Part shown: positions 39,113-48,914 of the stretch, in pieces
How the letters are laid out: each line of letters starts with the position of its first letter
Position numbering within the stretch: the stretch's first letter is position 1
Assembly: GCA_914767715.1 (NCBI GenBank)
Contig: OU612066.1
Location: 14,265,001 to 14,329,000, forward strand
Origin: Membranipora membranacea
Taxonomy: Eukaryota; Bryozoa; Gymnolaemata; Cheilostomatida; Membraniporidae
Length of the DNA: 64,000 nt
Direction: 5' to 3'
Position numbers and translations under genes: made by a program
Notes under the pieces: generated by a model
What the model saw: the letters and a program-made list of their open reading frames with translations, nothing else
Told to the model about the DNA's origin: nothing
The model's database searches: none

Positions 39113-42100
39113 TTACTGAGCCACATCATCCTGAGGTCCACGTTTTACCAGGGTGACGAATGCTTCATAATCGAATACTCCGCCCTTGATTCCGGCCTCT
39201 TTCCACACTTGCCTGATCTCCTCCTCCTTGAACTGGTCTCCAACGTTCAACAGCAGATCTTTTACGCTGGAGGTAAGAAAATTGTGTTATTTTATAATGC
39301 TTGTGAGAACGAAAAGAAAGTAATAGCTGTGGTAACACTAAACTTGTTGCAACATAATTGCTAATCAAGATAAGGTTGAGGGCGCTTATGGTGCTTTTTT
39401 AGATTATTAAACCATTCAGTAGGAAACAACAGAAATTTAAAAAGCATCTCACTTAGTATCCAGGAAAACAAAAACATTCAAATCAATGTAATTTGAATGC
39501 TTAGCTATGGCGTAATGTTGTACCCAGAAATCATCAACTTACTATTCTTCTGTGAGTTTTCCCTTCTTCTCTGGGTCGAACTGTTCGAAAGCCTGTTTAA
39601 ATGTGGTTTCTGAATCAGTACCTAAAGATAAGAAGGGGGCATTGGATATAAGGTCTGAGGCATCTGCTCTGCAAGCTGAGCTTTACAACATTTCAGGTTA
39701 GCTCTGCTATCAATGTGAAACTGTGTACCAATCATCAGAAAAAAAGGACACCTTCTGAAATTATTTTGAAGCGATCGAGGATACCTATGTGCTACTGAGC
39801 CTTGAAAAATTTGCACTTTGCTGACACAGTGAGTACAAAGGAAAAACCTGGCAATCATAATATATGAGGTTTCACTAAGTTAGTTGCCTAAGTTTCCGCT
39901 TTGATTTGGACAGTTGAAATTCTTGTAAACAATCAACTTACCATGCATTTTTTCTCCGAATAACGTCAAGAAAGCTGTGAAGTTGAGCTGTCCTGGGCAC
40001 TCTTTCAACATTTCTTTGAGGTCTTTGTCTGATGGGTTGCGACCGAGGTCGTTGTGGATACCTTTAAGATCGGCCTCGCTGACGAAACCATCACGGTCCA
40101 TATCCATCATACCGAATGCCTAGAAAGTAGCATGAAATACATAAAGTACATTCATAATGCATTGGACCAGGAATTGTATCAGAGTAAATTTAAAAGTCAA
40201 CTAAGTGTAGCGGAGACTTCATTGCCAATCATCAACACAAACAGTCAATTCAGAGATCTTGCTGAGGAACTAATCTTTTTTTTTCAGGTTTAATTTTGAC
40301 AATCAAGGCCTGATATATGGTTCGCAATAATTAAAACAATTTTGAAGAGCAATGTGGAATAACTTTCATAGCAAGCAAAACAGTGAAAATAGAAATGACT
40401 ATTTCAAGTGACACAACTCAGGGTTAGGAGGGGAATTTAGGGTTAGAAATCAGGGAAAGACATGCAGACTTTTAGAATAGTTTTAGTAATTGTTTTTGTA
40501 TTTATAATATCTTTAGTGGATGATAACAACATGCCCCAATGCATTGCTGCTTTATAAAGCCAGGATGTTCTCTTGTCAGAGCATTGCATTGTGGGAATGG
40601 TATTATCATCTCCTATCTGACTAGCTATGACATGCTAATAAATAGGGAAAAGAAAGTAGAAACCTGTTGCAGGGTTAGGGTGGAAGTGAAAGAATAACAC
40701 TCTGTAAACTTCTAGTCAAGACTGCTATCTAAACCTTCAGGCTAAAAAAAGTCAAAACATAAGATAGACCAATGATGCCATCAACTTAAACAGTCTAACA
40801 ATGCAATGTCTACGCGCTGATTTTTAGACCTCTTTAAATTCTTGAATTTGGCTCTGGTTAAACACAGCGAACACATTTGATGTTGTTCGCTGTGCCCGCT
40901 TCGGTTCTTTTTCTTCTGTAGAAGATGTGTCTGCTGGTTTCTTAGACCGTCGATTTACCCTCTGAAATTCATTCAAGGATGGTAAGCGAAAGGGTAACAC
41001 CATTGAGCAGGGATGAAAATATAAGTAAGCGGGATCTGGGGAGTGCAACTTCCAGACTACGCCATGTACCGGAGTACTAAGTTACACCTGGGAGTATATA
41101 AACTAACCAGCCCTGGGCATAAATAAAACATAAGGGAACCAAAACTGTGGCGGATCTGAAATTTCTAGTCATCATGGGGTGCAAAATAACAGCAGCTTTC
41201 GTGGCTGTCAGCAAGATTCACTGGGAATTGAAAAGTCAAACCTCTTTAAATTCCTGTAATTGAGCTTGGGGAAACATCCCCAAGATGTTGGTTCCTTTCT
41301 TCACTTTTTTCTGTAAAAGTTTGCAGTTGAGGCATGATACTGGTTACCAAATCCTTCAATTTGAAGGTTGGTTTGTGTATTTTGACTGATATCTTGCCAT
41401 GCAATGAGTCAATCACTGTTATCATGATGGATTGTGATGGTTGTGGTGAGAAGGGGAGATGTTATTGTGACACTTTTGTGACAAAGAAGGAAGAAAAACC
41501 AATCTGCAACTCAAAGCATCATGGCTGAGCTGCAGCAGCTACACTTATACACACAATCGATAGGTTACAGTTATGATGGGAGTGGGTTGTTAGGTCTTTG
41601 GAAACATTAATCACTCTGCTTCACGGCAAGAAGACAGCCTGAAGCTTGAACAGAGAGAGAGAGGTTTTTTGGTTTGGTGGTTGGCTAACACAATTTGTGT
41701 TTTCGAACCTCTTTAAATTCCTGAATTTGAGATTGAGGGAACATTCCCAAAACATTTCCGGACTTTCTTGCCATCTTCTGTAAACATGAGGTCATAACAT
41801 ACGGTGAATAGTCAAGGAATTGATGATAATCATGGTAATCGTTATCCTACTGATGAATAAGGCGATCTTACAGGTCATATTAACTTGTGGTAGTTGTCTT
41901 CTTAATACGCCAGTGGGCATAACTCTCAATTAATTTATGGAATTCGCAATGAAGATTTATGGCTCGACCAATAAAGTTTGATTAAGTTGACTGTATTTTG
42001 ACATTACAGCCTTCTCTAGGGGCCAATATGAAAGTAAGCACAAGGTAGTCGTTGCTTTATGTTGGGCTTTTTTAACACGCTGGCCAGTTGATCTCAGAAG

Positions 42101-43899
42101 TAAGACTCATTTGTTGACTGTCCTCATCCTGTCCTTTTCATATTAATCTAAAACAAAAAAATACAGAAAGTGAACAATTGTTTGTACACTATCTTAGCAC
42201 TAGATGATATCTTATATTTGTGTTTATGAATACCAGCAGTCTACACATAAAAATCCTGCAGCGCTGCATCTCAATAGAAATATGTATGTACTTGTTGGAT
42301 AGTTGGATAAATAGTTTACTTAATCTTGAACTGCATTTCTTTATGATTGATGATTGAGGGGGTGGATGAATCATGCCCCTTCATTGGATGGTATTGAAGA
42401 GGAAAATAAGTCTATTTATCGAGGACTGCTGCAACCGGCTTCGGGATTGATAATAACACACAACAAGCGTAATATTAATTGAATCAGTGTAATGTATGGG
42501 GCATCAGACAAGCATATTTTACATATTAGCATTAGAAGAATAATTTGACATTGTATAAACTACGCTCAAAGCCAAATGCTGCAATAATTGGGTTGCTTAG
42601 CATATTTGTAGAAATGCAGCAAGGATAATCATTAAGAAAAAATTACAGATTTACAGGAAATGGGAACAGTCAGTTTTTCTCTCATTACTTAAAAACAATG
42701 GATTTTAAATGCTTACAGGAATGGGCTTTCAAAAAGAAAATTGCAATTTCCAGCAAAGCCCGTTTATAACAGTGAATCATTTGTTGTTTGTCCTTGAGTA
42801 AGATTTGGGGAAAATGATAACAAAGTGTTATTCTTCTGATATAACAGGTTTGCAATATCAGTGTCTTCAGCTGTACGCAAAACATCCTAAGACTTGTGCC
42901 TTATATGGCAGACAGTGGACACTTAATCCTATAAGACAAATAGTAGAAAGCCTTTATAGAGTATTTTCATGTAAGAGCTGGATTGGCTGTCGACTATATC
43001 AATACTAAGTACTATTTGTATATGTTTGATGGACTGCTGGATTAAGAAACTTTCCCTGGAAAAGCTTAGCCTATGTCAATATTGTATCACTGATTACAAG
43101 AAATCAAAATCGCAGCAATGCAAACAAAGAGCAGAGCAAAAAACAGCAGCAGCAATGGCCATAGTCTGAATTAGATTTTGTCTTCCCAAAGAAGAGCAAG
43201 CTGCATTTTTGCCATTTTTAATACTGCAATAATCTATCTGGAAAATTTTGGCATTGCTATCGGCTCAAGCAAACCCAAGAACACTACTATAAATTAATAG
43301 CATATGGGTTATACAATAAATATAAATAATTAGGATGCATACTGACATTTAAAGCCCTTATAGATTTGCATGTGGTCTGTTATCATTTGCTGACATTTAT
43401 GTAGGCAGCAGGCTCTGTACCTGCTCTCAACTTAGAATGCTAGATTTGCCTTAACAAACATTTATCCGGTTGCTCGGATTGTAATAAAACTTTGCTGTGC
43501 TGGGAACAGGTTATAATTGTGTTTGCAGCCAAATTTACACAAGTTAAAAGACAATAAAGATTCTCACCTTTATAATATTGCCTTCTTGGTTCGTCACTTC
43601 TATTATCTAGCATCGTCACTCCAGATAAAATCCGTAGGTGGGGTTTCCCATATCGTCTGAGTGGAGTTTTAAATCCTCTGAGTTGTCCTCTTCTAGTTCA
43701 TTGCAGATGATGAGGAGTTTCTTTATTCTCGTCGTAGGGATCGGTGTTGGGGTCAGAATTTGGATGGGATTGCCAATATCAAAGAGCATAAAGCAACTGA
43801 ACTGTCCGATGCTAACTTTCACATGACTTTACTAAATCTCTTAAATATGTATTGAAATGTGAAACATGAGAAAAAGGGAATACTTACGTCTTCGGCCAT
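39113..43899 (-). CDS. Myosin regulatory light chain with three alternative second exons
   Basis: EF-hand light chain that binds the myosin heavy-chain neck and controls motor activity. Transcript order: exon 1 43899-43888 (MAED); one of exon 2a 41777-41709, 2b 41310-41242 or 2c 40961-40830; exon 3 40119-39942; exon 4 39621-39543; exon 5 39266-39113. Products are 163 aa (2a or 2b) or 184 aa (2c). All exon-2 versions are phase 0-0 and end QEFKE. Exon 3 carries the divalent-cation loop DMDRDGFVSEAD and the LNFTAFLTLFGEKM segment typical of regulatory light chains. Exons 4-5 carry GTDSETTFKQAFEQFD and DLLLNVGDQF to YEAFVTLVKRG. The order of domains, length and GTDSE motif match the family. Exon 2c gives a smooth/non-muscle-like N-terminus with a MLCK-type site; 2a and 2b give striated-like ones. 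Confidence 0.92.
40830..40961 (-). CDS. RLC alternative exon 2c, smooth/non-muscle type
   Basis: 44 codons, phase 0-0, after acceptor ATTTCAG. Encodes a basic extension (RVNRRSKKPADTSSTEEKEP), then KRAQRTTSNVFAVF and NQSQIQEFKE. The RTTSNVF segment matches the myosin light-chain kinase site of smooth and non-muscle light chains (Thr18/Ser19 in vertebrates). The donor is the non-consensus GAG|GTCTAA. Confidence 0.85.
41242..41310 (-). CDS. RLC alternative exon 2b, striated type
   Basis: 23 codons: KKVKKGTNILGMFPQAQLQEF then KE. Acceptor TTTTACAG; weak donor GAG|GTTTGA. Thr occupies the position of vertebrate Ser19 and Gly that of Thr18. Same length and frame as 2a. Confidence 0.85.
41709..41777 (-). 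CDS. RLC alternative exon 2a, striated type
   Basis: 23 codons: KMARKSGNVLGMFPQSQIQ then EFKE. Acceptor GTTTACAG; weak donor GAG|GTTCGA. Gly replaces the Ser19 position and Ser sits at the Thr18 position, so the usual primary phosphorylation residue is absent. Confidence 0.85.
43616..43822 (-). other. Open frame in RLC intron 1, NPTY-ending, doubtful
   Basis: 68-codon frame within the first intron of the light-chain gene, ending ELEEDNSEDLKLHSDD then MGNPTYGFYLE. Codon choice looks coding-like and the end resembles an NPxY cytoplasmic tail, but no convincing acceptor or partner exon was found, and the opposite strand is open too. Confidence 0.15.
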
Positions 43900-44984
43900 T
43901 TTTACTACAATAGAAGAGAAACAATATCGATTAAAGTTTGATAAATAAAAATATATATGACCCGAGGCTAATTAAGTAAAACTGTGACAAGACTTTTCCA
44001 ATAACAAATTTCAGCTCAGGTCAGTGAGGGCAAGGCTGTGACTGAGGAAAAAGCCTAGATGTCATGAGTATCCCTGACTTCATTCTAAACATCCTGCATG
44101 GGTAAACATCAAGCCTATATTAAAAACTAGTAAAATTAGTAAAAACTATTGCAAGAGTCTAAGCTCAGTTACTCGACTAGAAAATTTAAGTGCAAAGTGT
44201 TGAACCACAATGCAATGCTAAGTCAATGCTATTCCCAAGACCATATTCCCCCGACAAACGAAATCACAGGCAGAAAATAAACTTGACAAACCATACTATT
44301 GTATCCAAATGCTTTACATGAACCAGTGGCAAATCTTGATAATGGAAAAAAATTAAAAAAGGTGATGCCTACCTGATTGAAGTTCGACACGAGATAAAGG
44401 GGGCAAATGATCAATCAATGTGTAAGTGCACGGAATGTTTAAAGCTTTGTCTTTTAATGCGCTCTCAAAGAACTCAAAACTACACAGGCTGCCTTGTCCC
44501 AACAAACTAATTTGGAAATCTGAAGCAAAGATACTAAAATACTTTAGTCATTGTCCATCATGGATGCCGAAGCCATTAACATTTTGCGAATGGCTCATTT
44601 TATGTACAATTACTCAGTAATGACCACATAAACCACTTTATGTGCAAGGTAGTAAAGTTTATTCCCAAAAGAAGTAAGTAATTTCAACTGCAGTTCTATG
44701 TGATCAGTACTGGTGTAGGGATGAGTAATTAAAAGTAAGTAAGTAGATAACACATACCTGTTGAGTGTGGTATAAGAGAGAGAGAAGAAAAAGTTTAAAG
44801 GTGGGTAACCTGACTTGTGTTACTGTGCTAAGCTATCGCTCAAGTGAATTTACAATCCCCTTTTCTACAAGTGTCTTAGCTCCTCCAAGCAAGGTAAACT
44901 TCAATCGTCCTTCAATCTCATAAACCCCTCCCACATATTAATGTAACGTATACCATTTATGTCTACAATGGGCCATCAAATTAC
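43900..44984. other. Region upstream of RLC exon 1
   Basis: Should include the RLC promoter and 5' UTR. An open stretch at 44553-44374 (minus) has splice-like ends but no recognisable product. Nothing else seen. Confidence 0.3.
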
Positions 44985-45364
44985 CTTATATGGTGAAAGC
45001 AGGGCGGAGCCTAAGAGCACTATAACCCCCACTATGTGGCCTGGTTCAGCGGCATCAATGGAGCTGCCACTACTATTACCCATGCCTGTAAGCTCTTAAT
45101 AATACAATATTAACACTACACTCAATAAATGATAGCAAATAGACTAAATTTACAGAATATACAAAGCATTGCTGGTCATAGCCTGCTTTCGCTATTGAGG
45201 TAATTAATCAGTGCATTGAGTTAATTAGGAAGAGTCATGCCCTGAAAGAGAATTTCTAAGCTATGCAATTTCACTATTGAGAAATAATGTATACTTAACA
45301 ATAGCCACTGCAGCATAGATGTCTGATCCAAAACATCATCATCCGAATTGTGGTGAGGATTCAT
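44985..45364 (-). CDS. Putative two-exon membrane-protein fragment, unidentified
   Basis: Exon 45364-45295 follows acceptor TTTTCTTATTAG, starts with Met (MNPHHNSDDDVLDQTSMLQW) and ends at GTATAC. Exon 45085-44985 follows AGCTTACAG, encodes MGNSSGSSIDAAEPGHIVGV then IVLLGSALLSPYK, and ends at donor GTAATT. The phase-1 junction joins them without a stop, and the second contains a likely transmembrane helix. It is richer in G+C than its surroundings, as exons here often are. A further exon near 44553-44374 (acceptor TTTGCTTCAG) could either end the protein quickly or be read in another frame up to GTAGGC. Unrecognised; may be chance. Confidence 0.28.
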
Positions 45365-46229
45365 CTAATAAGAAAATAAAACAATTATTTAAGCGTATTT
45401 AGCTCATTTCCGTGTTCATTATTGCTGATGTACTAAATCATCAATAAACACTGCATGAGAGAGCTGCAAGATTTCAAACCAGTGACGCGGAATTCTAACC
45501 ACAATCCAAGAATTTCTATTCTATTAATTGCGGGTGAATGACCAGTCGACTTTCTGAGTCTTCAAATCAGGTCAAGAAATGAAATTAACGTAGCCATAAT
45601 TATTAAGTCTACAGAAATTACCCTTGGGCCTAGAACAGTTAATGTTAGCTAGAGTTTAGTTTTGCTAGTTTAGGGGTGACTCAATGTAAGCTAGCATTTA
45701 ATTTTGGTTAGTTGAAGTGGGAGTCTACGCAAAGTAAAGGGAGTGAGTGAATGTCAACTAGCTTCAAAGCTAGCTATCTCAAGCCAGTGTGAAACTTTTC
45801 CTCCGGTGAATAATTTACTCACCGGGGTATATGTAGCCATTTGAATTTTGTGAAGGAGTAAAGTCTTTGCAAGTGTACAGGCTTGATATAGGCGACTAAC
45901 ATTTAATCAGTCCCATTACCTCACATTTACCCCCACCTCAGATAGAAAAACTGCCCATAGCTAACATAAAGCCATCAAAATTAGCTTATATTCACTCTTT
46001 GCCGTCTGTCCATTTTCACATTATTTTCTTTGCTAGTTGTCCATGTGACATTTGACTGGATAATTATATGGTAAGAACAAACCTAAAACCATGACAGCTA
46101 AATTTGCTCATATGAAAGTGTAAATTTGGATTTTTTTATTTCCTTTTAAATACATTGTAGCACTCACGCCATCTACTCTTGTACAAGTACATGGAACTTG
46201 CTGTTTGTTTTGTTATGATATTTTTTCAG

Positions 46230-47770
46230 ACGGTCACAAATAGAAGTGGAGAAATAAGATGCTCAGCAGCAAGCCAGGTCAGCTTCATAATGGTTGGGCT
46301 GGCCGTGTGAATTGTGTCTTAGCACGGGCTTCATAACAACAGCTGAAGACTTGTGTGTTGTGCAGTGGTTTGTGCCCCACTGTGTCTTGTAGCATCTAAG
46401 TGTAGCCAACTACCACCTTCTTTCACCAACTGATGGTTCAGTAAGTTTGGTAGTCTTAGACATTCGTACCATATGAGGATAATAAATGAAGATATTCAAA
46501 ATAAGGTATTGAGAGATTTTTGCGCAGATTGAATAAAACGATCGTATTCGTATTTGGGGTTGTAGAGATTACCGATAAGGCGATGAAAGTTCGCCTGAAT
46601 TCTCCTCTTCCTATGTCGGGACACAAAAAATATAATAGTGTCAGTTGCAAGTCGTAGCAATTTTGGTTAAACTAATAAGCGTAACACAGTGTAAGTGTAT
46701 TCAGCTTTATGACCTAGTTGTCAAAAAGAGGAAACGAGATGAAGTGGAATTTTTAGGTACAGTCTGTTAACCGGAAATACATCGAGCCTATGCTAGGAGG
46801 CACTAGGCAAGTTTATTGCAGGTTATTAATAAGGTGCTGTGATATCATTACTGTGTGTAGCATACTATTGATTCTGCATGTGATAAATTTATGATTGTGA
46901 TTTGTGAATGCTGGGTGGGAGAAACCTGCATAAAGCCTTGCCACTGCATTTATAATTATAGTATATAACAATGTAAGCGATATTCTCTAAACAAAGGATT
47001 ATCCTAGATTGGACTAATGAATATCAAAGAAGTTTTGCAGGCGTCTCTTCAGATCTTGTTTGCAAGCAAAGTGCTTCCCTCAACTTTTCACTCAGCGACT
47101 GATAATTCAACCTCAACTAACCACAGCCAGCCCTTAAAAGCGTTCGGCCACCTACGGCCGCGATCGCCATCCCGAACGCTTTTAAGGGCTGGCTGTGCAA
47201 CTAACCTGTGCATCCTAGAAAATATGATCTTTTTATCCGTCCAATGCTCAATGTGAATATTTTGTGCAGTCCCTTATATTACCAATTGTATTATACAATT
47301 AAGAAGTTTGGTTTAACTCTTGCACGGCAAAGGAGAGATCTCGACTATTATCTCCTTTTTCTATCTCATAACGCATTCCTAATTTCAACTCAGACCGAAT
47401 ATTACTACTGCAGTAAATTTTATTAATGACGAAGAGCATATTTTTAACAAACATTAGGTTCCAGGTAGGAAAACATATTTATCAGCTAAGTACCGCACAA
47501 GTCGTTTTTTAAACAGTTTTCATACCTTTTAGTATCAGACTACTAAATGATAACGCCTTCTTACAGTCGCCATAATTTTGCTTCATCATTGATGATACGC
47601 AACAACAACAATCTCTCTCTCACCCTCAGCAGTCCTCTCAAATGGAATCAGACATTCCTCAGCAGGTGGCAGAGACGCTTTTATTTCAGCCATTTTCAAA
47701 GACCAGTGTTCATATTGATGCAGCACAAGCCGATGATGAGTGTGGTAGTCAATCAACATTTGAATGTTGA
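46230..47770 (+). CDS. Putative 3' end of an unidentified plus-strand gene (2 exons)
   Basis: Exon 46230-46277 lies between acceptor TTTTTTCAG and donor GTCAGC and reads TVTNRSGEIRCSAASQ. Exon 47630-47770 follows the strong acceptor CTCTCTCACCCTCAG and reads QSSQMESDIPQQVAETLLFQ, then PFSKTSVHIDAAQADDECG and a stop at 47768-47770. Both are phase 0 and join open. No upstream exons or family were recognised, so this stays a weak call. Confidence 0.22.
47122..47197. mobile_element. hAT-like MITE, copy 2, perfect 26-bp inverted ends and 8-bp duplication
   Basis: 76-bp element. Its outer 26 bases on each side (47122-47147 and 47172-47197) are perfect reverse complements beginning CACAGCCAGCCCTTAAAAGC. 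The 8-bp direct repeat CAACTAAC lies immediately outside (47114-47121 and 47198-47205). The centre has CGGCCGCGATCGCCATCCC, shared with the copy at 33212-33322. Duplication size and CA...TG ends fit hAT. Confidence 0.88.
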
Positions 47771-48474
47771 GAAATCTACCATATGAGTGTAGAAATTAGG
47801 GGAAGTTCAAGAACTAATCATCACTCAGCAATTTCCTTGCCCTTTCCCAGTTCTTTCATGTTTTTTGTACGGTTAGCCTTGACACGCGGCTCCTATTCTT
47901 TTGGACAGATCTAGCATGCTTTGAAAGATGACTTCTCCCATTCCTATTTCCAGATTGAACTGGGGTAATGAGATGAAATAAAATACCTAAGTCCTGGTGA
48001 TGTTATGTACTTGCTTACGTTAACCTTCTCTGCTACACCTAGATAGAATGCATTCCATCCTGGTTGTACAATTAATACTATATAGGCTTAGCCAAAGCAG
48101 TAATGGTAATCCTTTCAAAACTCCAAACCTGCTCAACAAAGCCGTTATCTCAGCAGCCCCATTTTTGTTGTTTTGGGGCCGGTGAGATAAAGAGTAGCTC
48201 AACCCTTCCATCCCCCTCCCAATGACAATTATATTAACCAACAGTCATCGCTGCAAAAACAGTTACAATATATCTTCTCCATGTATCATTGTCCTTGCGA
48301 TTCCGGGAATAAAAGCAGCAGGTACGTTTAAATGAAAATTAGCAAAGTCACTAGTCTGGTGATCTGATATGATGATATCGCTTCTGACTTATTTTCAGCT
48401 GTCTCAAATCTCAAGAGAGAAAATGAGTAAAGTGATAGCAAGGAATTAACTGTAAATGACACATTCTCTCAAAT

Positions 48475-48490
48475 GAGATAGATAGATAGA
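48475..48490. repeat. GATA microsatellite
   Basis: Four tandem GATA units followed by degenerate ones. Confidence 0.8.
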
Positions 48491-48914
48491 TGAGATAGAT
48501 ATCCATGGTACAAGATTATGATTGGTAGTAGTTGCTTGAGTAAGGCCATCCCCTCCCAAGTTTGTATATGTATCTTCTGAAAATAACGAGAACATAATAA
48601 CATATACTTGTGTAATACACACTCCTGGATAATACAATTTAGCCTGGGAGTAGTGTCAAACCTATTTACATCTTATTGTGATTGTTTTTTTGCCAGTTTA
48701 CACACTAAATGTATCATAGAAACATTACAGTTACAGGCCATATGATATGATCTCCTGCAATTATTATTTCTTCTTGCTCATAAATCCAAAACTGACTAAT
48801 CAAAGCGAAGTTGTGTGGATTTAAAGAAGTTATCCTTTCTGTACAACTGATGAGATAACTCCTATATTTCGCTTGAAAATCAAGATATGACCCTGCAAAA
48901 ACCCTATATTCAAG

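Larger units (their letters stand above)
45365..48914. other. Gene-poor stretch with possible plus-strand exons and a MITE
   Basis: Between the light-chain region and MRPS7. Holds the hAT-like MITE at 47122-47197, a GATA microsatellite at about 48475-48490 and two candidate plus-strand exons (46230-46277, 47630-47770) listed separately. The rest shows no gene. Confidence 0.35.

Noticed and set aside
47017-47256. 80-codon plus-strand frame across the MITE
   Set aside because: Half of it is the MITE hairpin; not a gene.
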